DNA from: Candidatus Binataceae bacterium
Lineage (GTDB): Bacteria > Desulfobacterota > Binatia > Binatales > Binataceae
Length of the DNA stretch: 53,897 nt
Assembly: GCA_015478645.1 (NCBI GenBank)
Contig: JADMIL010000016.1
Span: 1-53,897 of the forward strand
Direction of reading: 5' to 3'
Every line of letters begins with the position of its first letter. The stretch's first letter is position 1. Both the position numbers and the translations under genes were made by a program. This document shows positions 8,990 through 17,185 of this stretch, piece by piece. The notes beneath the pieces were generated by a model. The model searched no databases. It worked only from the letters and a program-made list of their open reading frames with translations, and had not been told where the DNA came from.

Positions 8990-9987
8990 TTGCCGGTGAC
9001 CGTAACCTTGAGGCCGTCGGCCAGCGCGTAGCCGCCCGACGTGATTACCATCGCGCCCGCCTTAAGTCCCGACGTTACCTGCACCTGCGCCGCGTTGCGG
9101 ATGCCGAGCTTGACGAGCGTGCGATGGGCGCGGCCGTCGGCGCCGGCGACAAAGACGTGCGAGGTGCCGTTGGCGGCGTCCTCGAACAGGGCGCCGGCGG
9201 GAATCACGATTGCGTCGGGGAGGCCGGCTAGCGTGATCCGCACGTCGACCGGCGCACCGGCCTCGCTCACGCGCGCCGCGCCGGTGAACTCGATGCGCGC
9301 GGGCGAAGTCGCGCCGGTGAGGCTGAAGCTCGGCGCGAGTGCCGCGACCCGCGCGGGAAACTGCGCGCCCGGACTCAACGCCGAGGTGACGACGGCGTCC
9401 ATGCCGGGGCGGATCAGCGCGAGATCGTCGATCGGCACCGCCGCCTCGACATAAACGCTCGCCGGATCGATCAGGTCAGCGATCGGATCCATGTCGTTGA
9501 CCATCTGGCCGCTGCTCACCAGTCGCTGGGCGACGATGCCGGCCGCCGGCGCGGCGATCGCGACGCCGCCACCGCCGCTGTTGCGCCGGACGGCGCCGCT
9601 GAGTGCCGAGGCCTCGTTGGGGTCGATCTGGCGGGCCACGGCGAGACCGTTTTCGGCCGCCAGGATTTCGCGATTCAACACATAGGCGACGACCTGCCCG
9701 CGCCGCACATGGTCGCCGACTTGCAAGTTGAGGCCGAGCACGCGGCCCGCCGCCGGCGCGCGCAGTTGCACGTGGCGCATCGCGACTGTAGTGCCGAGCA
9801 GGCGCAGCTCGCGGCGCATCGGCGCGACGATCGCTTTCGCCGCCGTCACTGCCATCGTTACCGATTGGGGCGCCGGCGCGGACGCTTTGCCGCCACCGCA
9901 TCCGGCGACGCCGAACGCCATAACGATCGCCGCGACGATTGCGCGGCCGCCGGTCAGGATTGCTTTGCGCATACGCATCCGCGTCAT
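8986..9987 (-). CDS. RND periplasmic adaptor lipoprotein
   Basis: This 333-aa protein is the membrane fusion (HlyD/AcrA-like) subunit linking pump and outer-membrane channel. It has a lipoprotein signal ending in FGVAGC (Cys30). A lipoyl-type half (RAPAAGRVLGLNLQVGDHVRRGQVVAYV) and its partner (AIAAPAAGIVAQRLVSSGQMV) flank a very short hairpin, shorter than in AcrA. The beta-barrel and membrane-proximal domains follow. It overlaps the TolC-like gene by ATGA and the permease gene by TTGA. Confidence 0.92.
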   Translation of the reverse strand: MTRMRMRKAILTGGRAIVAAIVMAFGVAGCGGGKASAPAPQSVTMAVTAAKAIVAPMRRELRLLGTTVAMRHVQLRAPAAGRVLGLNLQVGDHVRRGQVVAYVLNREILAAENGLAVARQIDPNEASALSGAVRRNSGGGGVAIAAPAAGIVAQRLVSSGQMVNDMDPIADLIDPASVYVEAAVPIDDLALIRPGMDAVVTSALSPGAQFPARVAALAPSFSLTGATSPARIEFTGAARVSEAGAPVDVRITLAGLPDAIVIPAGALFEDAANGTSHVFVAGADGRAHRTLVKLGIRNAAQVQVTSGLKAGAMVITSGGYALADGLKVTVTGN

Positions 9988-11246
9988 CGAGCGGTACCGA
10001 TGATCAACGTCGATTGCGCGGCGGCCTGGCGTGCGGCGAAGACCTGAACGAAGCGCGCGATGCGCAGGTTCTCGGCCTGCTGGTAGGCGTCGATCACTTC
10101 GAGAATCGTGACGGTGCCGCCGCCCAGAAAGCGCGTCCAGTCGAGCGCAAACGAATCGTCGGCAGTAGTTTGCGACCGCGCCAGAATCTCGATTTGCTGC
10201 AACGCACTGCCGTACCGATCGCTGGCGTCGGCCAAGTCGCGCGCCACGTCGAGCTTCAATTGATCGCGTTGCGCCTGCACCGAATGCATTGCCGCGAGTG
10301 CTTCGTCGATATGCGAGCGCACCAGTCCGCCCTGAAACAGCGGAATCACCACGGCGGTGTCATATGACGCGCCGAGATGGTGGCCGAAGGTCTTCGGCGG
10401 ATTGATGCCGAGCCAGCCGGCGGTCAGGCCGACCTTGAGGGTGGGCGATCGTTCGGCGCGCGCCGCCGCAACCAGCGCATTGGCAGAGGCGATCTGCCGG
10501 GCGAGGGCCTTATAGGCCGGGCTTTCGGCGAGGTCGCCGGTGAGCGGCGGGGGTATTTCAGTGACTGGCGCGGCAATCAGATCGGTGCGGCCGTAATCGC
10601 CGATCATCGAACCGACGACGATCGACGCATGATCGGTCCCCTGATGCGCGACGGCCAGCGCGAGTTCGGCGGTGTCGCGCGCCGATCGGATGCGCAGCGT
10701 GTCGTTCGGTATCGCGCGGCCGCTGCGCTGCAAGGCCTCGACGATTCTGACGTAGCCGCCGAGCCGATCGAAGTTGGCGCGGGCTTCGCGCTGTTCGGCC
10801 TCCGCTCGCACCAGGTCGTAGTAGGCGACGGTCGCATCGAAGACGATTTGCGCGCGCACGGCCACCGCGCCAAGCGTGGCGGCCTCGGCCGCATAGCGTG
10901 CGGCGCGCACCTGGGCCAAGCGCCGGCCGCCGTCGAAGACGGTGTAGTCGAGCGCCGCCTCGGCGAGGGTTTGGCCGCCATTGGAAATGGTCCGGTCGTA
11001 GCCCGGCGCCTGCATATAATCGCCCGTGCCAAAAATACTCGGGTAGAGCGGGGCGCGCATTTCGTCAATGCGGGCGCGGCTCAGGTCGCTGTTGGCGGCG
11101 GCGGCGCTGAGCGCGGGAGCGCTGACCAGGGCGCGGCCGACGACCTCGTCGAGCGTCAGGATTTCGCCGCTGTGTGCCAACGTGGCGCGAAAAATGCCTA
11201 AGAGAGCGATCGCGACGGCTATCGCGAAATAGCGCAATGCTCGCAT
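9984..11246 (-). CDS. TolC-like outer-membrane efflux channel
   Basis: This 420-aa protein begins with a signal peptide (about 1-24, ending near TLAHS) and is then almost entirely helical with two similar halves, as in outer-membrane efflux proteins. Family-typical stretches include LTLDEVVGRALVSAP, YTVFDGGRRLAQVRAARY and the mirrored IPLFQGGLVRSHIDEA. It forms the outer-membrane channel of the tripartite pump with the two downstream genes. A small inverted repeat lies 38 bases upstream of its ATG. Confidence 0.92.
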   Translation of the reverse strand: MRALRYFAIAVAIALLGIFRATLAHSGEILTLDEVVGRALVSAPALSAAAANSDLSRARIDEMRAPLYPSIFGTGDYMQAPGYDRTISNGGQTLAEAALDYTVFDGGRRLAQVRAARYAAEAATLGAVAVRAQIVFDATVAYYDLVRAEAEQREARANFDRLGGYVRIVEALQRSGRAIPNDTLRIRSARDTAELALAVAHQGTDHASIVVGSMIGDYGRTDLIAAPVTEIPPPLTGDLAESPAYKALARQIASANALVAAARAERSPTLKVGLTAGWLGINPPKTFGHHLGASYDTAVVIPLFQGGLVRSHIDEALAAMHSVQAQRDQLKLDVARDLADASDRYGSALQQIEILARSQTTADDSFALDWTRFLGGGTVTILEVIDAYQQAENLRIARFVQVFAARQAAAQSTLIIGTAR

Positions 11247-11283
11247 GGCCGCAATCGTAACAACGCCGCGGCGACGCTCCTAA

Positions 11284-11297
11284 TTAACGAACGTTAA
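11284..11297 (-). promoter_or_regulatory. Candidate response-regulator site before pump genes
   Basis: TTAACG-AA-CGTTAA is an AT-rich inverted repeat in GC-rich surroundings. It also reads as two TTAA half-sites ten bases apart, the spacing usual for OmpR-family regulators. It lies in the 119-base gap between the sensor kinase gene and the TolC-like gene. Binding by the adjacent regulator is inference. Confidence 0.35.
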
Positions 11298-11365
11298 GGT
11301 TCCGTGCGCGCGGATCATGCGTGGCGCGCACGGAAAGCCCGATCACGCGCGGGATCGATTCGCGC

Positions 11366-12760
11366 TCAGGCCGCCGGCGCGGCGGGAACCGTGGCGCGCC
11401 TGGCGCCCTCCGGGAGGGCAAGCAGAGGGATCGTGACGACGAATTCCGAACCGCCTCCGGCGCGGTTGGCCGCCGCGATCGCGCCGCGATGCAGCCGCGC
11501 GATCTCATGGCACAGGCTCAGGCCCAGGCCCGTGCCGCGGTCGGCGCGCGCCGCGCCGCGGTAAAAGCGCTCGAAGATTTGCGGGAGATCGGCGAGTGCA
11601 ATACCGGGTCCGCTATCGGCGACGCAGATGGCCGCGAGCCCGTCGTGCGCCGCGAGCGTCAGTTCGATGCGTCCGCCGGCCGGGGTGAAGGCGAGCGCGT
11701 TGTCGATCAGATTGATCAGCAGGCGCTTTAACTGGAGGCGGTTGCCCGCGACGAAGACGCGCTCGGCAACGGTGGTGTCCAGCGCCAGGCCTTGAGCCTG
11801 CGCCAGCGGTTCGACCGCTTCGGCCACCTCGCGCACGATCGGGCCCAGCTCGAGCGCCTCGCTTTCGGGCGCCGCTTCCTGATCGAGCCGCGCCAGCGTG
11901 AGCAACTGGTCGGCCATCGCGCACAGCCCGATCACTTCGCCCAGCGCCGCAACCAGCGTGCGCGAATAATCGGCGGGCGAACGTTCGCGGCCGAGCGCGA
12001 CTTCAAGTCCGGCGCGCAGCACCGTCAGCGGAGTGCGCAATTCGTGCGCCGCGTCGGCGGCGAAGCGGCGCTCGGCAATCGCGGCGCGCTCGACGCGCTC
12101 GAGCAATGCGTTGATCGCGCGGCTTAAGCGCGCGACCTCGTCGTCGTCGCCGCTGATGGCGAGCCGTTGGCTGAGCTCGCGCGGATCGATAGCGGCCAGC
12201 GCGCGCGCCAGCCGATCGATCGGCACCAAGGCGCGGCCGGCCAACAGGTATCCGCCGGCCACGCAGGCCGCAAGCATCAGCGGCAGAAGCAGCATCAGGC
12301 TGGTGCCCAGGTGCGCGATCGATCGGCGGATTGGCCGGATGTCGACGCCGTCCTCGATCACGGCCGGCTGGCCGGCCAGCGCAAACGGCACGATCGCGAA
12401 GCGAAAGCGTCCGTGGCTTCCGTCGCGCATCCCGCGCGGTGGCGTCGCGCCCAGTACCGGCAGGTCGGCGTGGGTGTCGCCGAAATCGTTAATCACGCAA
12501 TCGCCGGCAACGATCCGTACGCGATGGCCCGGGCCGAGGTCGCGTTCGCCGCTCAGGCGCAGCAACAACGCCCCGGCCGCGGACGCATTGTCCAGGCGCA
12601 CGATTCCGGCCGCGGCGGTGTCGGCCTCTTCCATCAGCGCGCCGTCCAGCCCGCCCCATTGATTGCGCGCGAACAGGATCATCGCGGCACCGCCGGCGAT
12701 CGCCAAAATGGCGGTCAGCACGGCGGCCCAGTAGAGCGTCAGCTTGAGGCGAATACTCAT
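11366..12760 (-). CDS. Two-component sensor histidine kinase
   Basis: This 464-aa membrane kinase has a first helix (about 8-30), a periplasmic sensor region, a second helix (about 155-175) and a HAMP linker. The phosphorylated His239 lies in FAADAAHELRTPL. The ATP-binding domain shows the N box (LINLIDNALAFTP), G1 (DSGPGIA), F box (FERFYRG) and G2 (GTGLGLSL). Architecture matches the CusS/QseC type. It follows the response regulator gene by 16 bases and precedes the efflux genes, so it probably senses the exported compound or envelope stress. Confidence 0.94.
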   Translation of the reverse strand: MSIRLKLTLYWAAVLTAILAIAGGAAMILFARNQWGGLDGALMEEADTAAAGIVRLDNASAAGALLLRLSGERDLGPGHRVRIVAGDCVINDFGDTHADLPVLGATPPRGMRDGSHGRFRFAIVPFALAGQPAVIEDGVDIRPIRRSIAHLGTSLMLLLPLMLAACVAGGYLLAGRALVPIDRLARALAAIDPRELSQRLAISGDDDEVARLSRAINALLERVERAAIAERRFAADAAHELRTPLTVLRAGLEVALGRERSPADYSRTLVAALGEVIGLCAMADQLLTLARLDQEAAPESEALELGPIVREVAEAVEPLAQAQGLALDTTVAERVFVAGNRLQLKRLLINLIDNALAFTPAGGRIELTLAAHDGLAAICVADSGPGIALADLPQIFERFYRGAARADRGTGLGLSLCHEIARLHRGAIAAANRAGGGSEFVVTIPLLALPEGARRATVPAAPAA

Positions 12761-12776
12761 CGCGAAGCGCGCGCGG

Positions 12777-13457
12777 CTAGTCCGCGCGGAGTGAATAGCC
12801 GGCGCCGCGCACCGTGACGATCGGCGATCCGCCGTCGCCGGAATCGATCTTCTGGCGCAGGCGGTTGACGAAGACTTCGATCAGGTTGGTCAGATCGTTG
12901 TAGGCCGAATCCCACACCACTTCGATCATCATCGCGCGCGTGACGGTCTGCCCGGCGTGGCGCATCAGCAGTTCGAGCAGCATCGCCTCCTTGGGCGAGA
13001 GCGCAAGTTCGCGCCCGCCGCGGCTGGCGCGCCGGCGCACCGGATCGAACTCGAGGTCGGCGACCTTGAGCATCGCCGGGCCGCGAATCGATGCGCGGCG
13101 CAGCAGCGCGCGGATGCGCGCGATCAGCTCGGTGAAGGCGAACGGCTTGACCAGGTAATCGTCGGCGCCCGCCTCGAGCCCGGTCACGCGATCGTCGAGC
13201 GCGCCACGCGCGGTCAGGATCAGCACCGGCGTGCGGTTGCCCGCCGCGCGGAGATCGCGCAGCAGCGTGAGCCCGTCGGTGCCGGGCAGGCGCCGGTCCA
13301 GCACGATCGCGTCGAACGTGCGCGTCGCAATCAGCGCCGCCGCGCTTGGCGCGTCGCCGGCCGCCGCGACCGCGAAATCCTCTTCAGCCAAGCCGCGCTC
13401 AAGGCTCGCGCGCAATTGCGCTTCATCTTCGACGATCAGGATTTGCGGGCGTGCCAT
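12777..13457 (-). CDS. OmpR-family response regulator
   Basis: This 226-aa protein has a receiver domain with phosphoacceptor Asp54 (VLDRRLPG), Thr82 and Lys104 (YLVKPF), followed by a winged-helix DNA-binding domain (LALSPKEAMLLELLMRHAG to IVTVRGAGYSLR). An upstream start at 13514 is open, but the ATG at 13457 places the receiver at the usual distance and has GAGAG just upstream. It is the partner of the downstream kinase and likely controls the pump genes. Confidence 0.94.
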   Translation of the reverse strand: MARPQILIVEDEAQLRASLERGLAEEDFAVAAAGDAPSAAALIATRTFDAIVLDRRLPGTDGLTLLRDLRAAGNRTPVLILTARGALDDRVTGLEAGADDYLVKPFAFTELIARIRALLRRASIRGPAMLKVADLEFDPVRRRASRGGRELALSPKEAMLLELLMRHAGQTVTRAMMIEVVWDSAYNDLTNLIEVFVNRLRQKIDSGDGGSPIVTVRGAGYSLRAD

Positions 13458-13538
13458 CGGGCTCTCGAATGTGCGGCGTGCTTTGCGACGCGGCCGAGAA
13501 TCATTTTGATGCAACCCGGCGCGGGTAAAAAGGGGGGG

Positions 13539-14198
13539 TCAGAGGGCGAGCGAGAGCAGGCCGGCCGCGATCAGCGCGCCGGCCCAGATTGTATCAAGAT
13601 TGATCCACGCGCTGCGCAGGATCTTGAGCCCGATCCATTCGTAGACCGCGATCGCCACAGTGCCCATCACCACCAGCATCGCCCCAGTGTGCAGCACGAT
13701 TACCGCAGCCGCCGTCGCGAGGCTCAGATGGCCGTGCGCGGCGAGCATCGGCAGGTGATGGTGATGCGGCATCGCGGCCATCGCGGGGCTGTTGGCCGGC
13801 AGATCCATCAGGATCGGAAAAAGCATCAGCCCCGCGCCATGCGCCGAGGCCATCAGGAAGGACCAGACCGTAAGGTCGCGCGCATTGACGCGCATCGCGA
13901 CCCATCGCGGATGGGCCTGCGGGCGCCACAGGCGGAACAGGCCGAAGAGCATCAGCGCGGCGGCGCCGGCCGGACGGATAATCCACGCGCCGCTGGCGAG
14001 CGCCCCGGCGATCAGCGCGACGGTCAGACCGACCGACGCCAGATGGCCTAACGCGATCGGCGGCAGCGCCGCAAGTACTTTGGAGCGGCGCCCCTCCTGC
14101 AAGCCGAGTCCGACCGCGAACAGCCAGCCCATCGACGGGTCGATACCGTGGTAGGCGCCGAGCACGGCGACCGCGATCCACGGCCACGCGCCGCTCAC
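13539..14198 (-). CDS. Polytopic membrane protein with His-rich loop
   Basis: This 219-aa protein has about six membrane segments. It starts with GTG overlapping the stop of the SBP56 gene (GTGA at 14195-14198); the open frame extends further upstream but that part lies inside the SBP56 gene. The segment GAYHGIDPSMGWLF, the helix LPPIALGHLASV and an AHGAG stretch, together with a loop reading MPHHHH, recall metal permeases of the NicO/UreH kind, but I cannot assign the family firmly. Coupling to an SBP56 enzyme, whose relatives are copper-dependent, suggests a metal-handling partner. Confidence 0.72.
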   Translation of the reverse strand: MSGAWPWIAVAVLGAYHGIDPSMGWLFAVGLGLQEGRRSKVLAALPPIALGHLASVGLTVALIAGALASGAWIIRPAGAAALMLFGLFRLWRPQAHPRWVAMRVNARDLTVWSFLMASAHGAGLMLFPILMDLPANSPAMAAMPHHHHLPMLAAHGHLSLATAAAVIVLHTGAMLVVMGTVAIAVYEWIGLKILRSAWINLDTIWAGALIAAGLLSLAL

Positions 14199-15586
14199 GG
14201 ATAGCAGTACGAATCCGAGGAGGAGTCGCCGCCCTGCAGCCGCACCTGATGAGGCCGCTCGCCGGTGAAGGGCACGAAGAAATCGGGATCGATCGAGATG
14301 CCGCCGTGCGGATTGGCGTTGACCAGCGAGATCCATCCGCGGATGCCCTCGGGGTAGAACTGTTTGTCCCACGCGCCGTACAGCGAATTGGTCACATAGA
14401 TGCGCCGGCCGTCGCGGCTCACCTCGAGCATCTGGGTGCCACCGTTGAGCGCTCCGGCCCTGGGATGCGCGCCGTGCGCGACCACGCCGCCCAGCCGCAC
14501 CGTGCCGGTGAGCTTGGGACTGAACGGATCGGTGACGTCGTATTGACGCAGGTCGCCCGTGCCGAAGCAGGCGACGTAGAGATAGCGGTCGTCGGTGCTG
14601 AGCGCGATCTCCGTGATCAGCGGGGGCACGGCGCTAAACGGTTTGAGCGCCGGCGGCAACAGAGCCGCGTCGGCCGGTTCGGCCGGCACGTCGATCACCT
14701 TGCGGATCGCCCACTCGCCGTTGCTCCGATGCCACAGCCAGATGCCCGCCGACAAATCCTTGGTCGAGATCACCACGCCGACGAAGCCATAGGCCTTGGT
14801 CGGGTCATGCGCCGGACGCAGTTCGAGCGCCATCTGGTTTTCCGCGCCCAGATCGATCGCCTGCAGATGGCGCCGGCGGCGCAAATCCCACAGATGCAGC
14901 GTGTGTCCGTACTTGCCCTGCATCAGCAGTTCGGGCTGCACCCCGTTCTCGACCATCGCGGGCGTGCCCCATTCGCTGGAGACGGCCACGTCGTAGCCGA
15001 GATGCCACCAGAAATCGTAGCCCAGATATTGCGGTCCGCGATCGACCTCCCAGCGCCCGCGCACGTCGAAATTTTCGTGGTCGAGCAGAAACACGCCGCC
15101 CGGACCGCCGCCGTCGGGCGCGCCCAGCGCGCTGACATAAATCGCGTCGGGCCCGCAATGCACCGTATGGGGCCGGCTGTAGCCGGCGCGGCTCGCGATC
15201 TCTTCGGGCTCAATTATTTTCGCCAGCGTCGGATTGCGCGGATCGGGCTTGGTGTCGATCACGTGGATGCGCGACGATCGCAGTCCCGGCACCAGCAGGT
15301 AGCGCCGCTCGACATGGGGATGCGGGGCGTAGGGACACAGCGCCGCGCTGCACGCGTTCCAGTTGAAATGATGCAGCTCGTCGCCGACCCCCGGCATCTC
15401 GAGGCGCCCGACGACCTTGCTGTAGCTCGGCGATTGCGGATCGGTATCGATCACGCACATCGCGTCGTGGTGTCCATTGGACGGATCGGGGTTGAACACC
15501 GCGACGTAGGCGAGCTTCTCGCGCGGCGACGCGGCCGCCATTCGCGGCGAAGGATAGAAAGTCGGATCCGGTTTCCACAGTGCCAT
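14195..15586 (-). CDS. SBP56 family protein, putative methanethiol oxidase
   Basis: This 463-aa protein is a selenium-binding-protein 56 homologue, a family that includes methanethiol oxidases converting methanethiol to formaldehyde, hydrogen sulfide and hydrogen peroxide. Characteristic stretches are VIDTDPQSPSYSKVVGRLEMP, DELHHFNWNACS, SRPHTVHCGPDAIYVSALG and SSEWGTPAMVENG. The N-terminal CGPGY motif of animal proteins is absent, and the Cys that binds selenium in human SELENBP1 appears to be Ser here. No export signal is seen, so it is probably cytoplasmic. It is the first gene of a long minus-strand run and is translationally coupled to the membrane protein that follows. Confidence 0.92.
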   Translation of the reverse strand: MALWKPDPTFYPSPRMAAASPREKLAYVAVFNPDPSNGHHDAMCVIDTDPQSPSYSKVVGRLEMPGVGDELHHFNWNACSAALCPYAPHPHVERRYLLVPGLRSSRIHVIDTKPDPRNPTLAKIIEPEEIASRAGYSRPHTVHCGPDAIYVSALGAPDGGGPGGVFLLDHENFDVRGRWEVDRGPQYLGYDFWWHLGYDVAVSSEWGTPAMVENGVQPELLMQGKYGHTLHLWDLRRRRHLQAIDLGAENQMALELRPAHDPTKAYGFVGVVISTKDLSAGIWLWHRSNGEWAIRKVIDVPAEPADAALLPPALKPFSAVPPLITEIALSTDDRYLYVACFGTGDLRQYDVTDPFSPKLTGTVRLGGVVAHGAHPRAGALNGGTQMLEVSRDGRRIYVTNSLYGAWDKQFYPEGIRGWISLVNANPHGGISIDPDFFVPFTGERPHQVRLQGGDSSSDSYCYP

Positions 15587-15822
15587 CGGCGTTGACCTGT
15601 CTCGCTTTAAGTATCGCCACAGTAGTTGCGCGATGCGCGGTGTTCAACCTTGCAAAATTGCGCCACCGTGCCATAAGAGCTAGGTTCAGCGGGCCGCCGG
15701 CGCAGGGTTCATCGATGATTATCCGGGGCGGTGCGAAAGCGCGACGCCTGCTTAAATCCGGCTCGCCTTGCGAACGCGCCGCAACGCTCGCCGCCCAGGT
15801 AAGCGCTAGCCGCTGGAGATGA

Positions 15823-16251
15823 ATGATGGACGGATCCCGCAACTTGATCGCGCTCGCCGGCCGGTTTCTCCTCGCCCTGATATTCGTGCTGTCGGGATTT
15901 CAGAAGTTGACCAGCCCGAGCGGTGCAATCGGCTACATCACCCACGGCGGAATTCCCCACGCGCTGATCTATCCGGCGCTGGTCGCGAGCATACTCGTGG
16001 AGCTCGGCCTGGGGCTGCTCCTGATGGTCGGCTTTAAGGCGCGCTGGGCCGCGATCCTGATGTTCCTGTGGTTCATCCCGGTGACGATCATGTTCCATTT
16101 TCTGCCCTACCGCGAGGCGGTGGCGCAGGGTCAGACCATGATGGCGATGATGCAGCAGATCAACTTCATGAAGAACATTTCGATCATGGGCGGGCTGCTG
16201 CTGATCGCGGCCTTTGGTTCGGGGACCTACAGTCTCGACGGCGGCAAGTGA
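15823..16251 (+). CDS. DoxX-family membrane protein
   Basis: This 142-aa protein has four membrane helices in the DoxX pattern: RFLLALIFVLSGFQKLTSP first, then VELGLGLLLMVGFKARWAA. Members occur with thiosulfate or quinone redox systems and in redox stress responses. GGAG lies five bases before the ATG. The gene is divergent from SBP56, with 236 bases between, so the two may be expressed under related conditions. Confidence 0.88.
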   Translation: MMDGSRNLIALAGRFLLALIFVLSGFQKLTSPSGAIGYITHGGIPHALIYPALVASILVELGLGLLLMVGFKARWAAILMFLWFIPVTIMFHFLPYREAVAQGQTMMAMMQQINFMKNISIMGGLLLIAAFGSGTYSLDGGK

Positions 16252-16307
16252 TTCGCGGCGCGGCCCGGCGCCGTTGAGCGAAGCGGCGCGCCGCGCCCGC
16301 AATCAGA

Positions 16308-16363
16308 CATCGAGTCATCGAGTCATCGCGTCATCGAGTCATCGCGTCATCGCGTCATCGCGC
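16308..16363. repeat. Tandem 8-bp repeat, seven units
   Basis: Seven head-to-tail copies of CATCGAGT or CATCGCGT fill this interval; the last ends in GC. Units differ only at the sixth position. It lies between the DoxX gene and the terminator of the glutaredoxin operon. Confidence 0.9.
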
Positions 16364-16432
16364 GCGTGGGCGCGATTGGCCGCGGCGGCGTGCGCGCGGT
16401 AGCTCGCCGCGCGAATTTGTGAATCTGGATTC

Positions 16433-16462
16433 TAAAAAATGCGGGCGCGGCACAGCCCGCAT
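16433..16462 (-). terminator. Rho-independent terminator of bolA-grxD
   Basis: On the minus strand an 8-bp stem ATGCGGGC/GCCCGCAT with an 8-base loop is followed by TTTTTT. It lies 57 bases after the glutaredoxin stop codon. Confidence 0.8.
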
Positions 16463-16518
16463 AGAGCCCTGCCGCGCCTGCCAGTCGCTATGCGGAAATT
16501 TCGCGGCCCGCGCCGGAA

Positions 16519-16854
16519 TTAATGCACCGTGGCGGCGGAGGCCGTGGCGCTCTTCACCAACGCCTGCAGCTCGCCGGTCTCATGCAGTTCGCGCACGATG
16601 TCACATCCGCCGACGAACTTGCCGTCGATATAGACCTGCGGAATCGTCGGCCAGTTGCTGTAAATCTTGACCTGCTCGCGCACCTCGCCGTCGGCCAGGA
16701 TGTCGACGGTCTCGTAGGGTGCGCCCAACTGCTCGAAAATCTCGATCGTCGCCGCCGAGAATCCGCACTGCGGAAAGTTGCGGTTGCCCTTCATGAAGAT
16801 GACGATCTTGTTGGCCGCGATCGTCGATTGAATCCGCTCCAGCGCATTTGCCAT
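16519..16854 (-). CDS. grxD: Monothiol glutaredoxin, Grx4 type
   Basis: This 111-aa protein has the monothiol active site CGFS (Cys30) with the preceding KGN and the later WPTIPQVYIDGKFVGGCDIV that binds glutathione. Grx4 proteins bind and pass on [2Fe-2S] clusters, usually as a complex with BolA, rather than acting as disulfide reductases. The gene follows bolA after seven bases and ends in a good terminator, so the pair forms an operon. Confidence 0.95.
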   Translation of the reverse strand: MANALERIQSTIAANKIVIFMKGNRNFPQCGFSAATIEIFEQLGAPYETVDILADGEVREQVKIYSNWPTIPQVYIDGKFVGGCDIVRELHETGELQALVKSATASAATVH

Positions 16855-16861
16855 GGAAATC

Positions 16862-17107
16862 CTACCTCCGATTCTCGTATTGAGCCGGCGTCAAAGTCTT
16901 CAGCGCCAGCGCGTGCACCCGCGCGCGCATTGCATCGCCGAGCGCTCCGTAAACTATCTGATGACGTTCGACGAGCCCTTTGCCTTCGAATTTATCGCTC
17001 ACCACCAGCGCCTCGAAATGGTCGCCGCCGCCGGTCGTGTCCCGCACTTCAACCTGCGCGCCGGGCAGGCCGCGCTCAATCATCTGTCGTAACTCGTGCG
17101 CATCCAT
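16862..17107 (-). CDS. BolA-family protein
   Basis: This 81-aa protein matches the BolA fold: helix MDAHELRQMIERGLPGAQVEV, strand with GGGDHFEALVVSDKFEGK and the signature helix LVERHQIVYGALGDAM. The His in RHQ is one that co-ordinates the shared [2Fe-2S] cluster in Grx-BolA complexes. It is the first gene of the operon with the monothiol glutaredoxin. Confidence 0.94.
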   Translation of the reverse strand: MDAHELRQMIERGLPGAQVEVRDTTGGGDHFEALVVSDKFEGKGLVERHQIVYGALGDAMRARVHALALKTLTPAQYENRR

Positions 17108-17185
17108 CCCGTCTATTTTAGCGTCCCCGGCGCAGTCAAATCCACCGCCCGCAAGCGTCTTCGGTGCGACCCGCCGCGCGCGCCG

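Noticed and set aside
14199..14372. Longer N-terminus for the His-rich membrane protein
   Set aside because: It lies wholly within the SBP56 gene; the GTG overlapping that stop is the better start.
16308..16363. CRISPR-like array
   Set aside because: The units are only 8 bp and directly adjacent with no spacers; it is a microsatellite.
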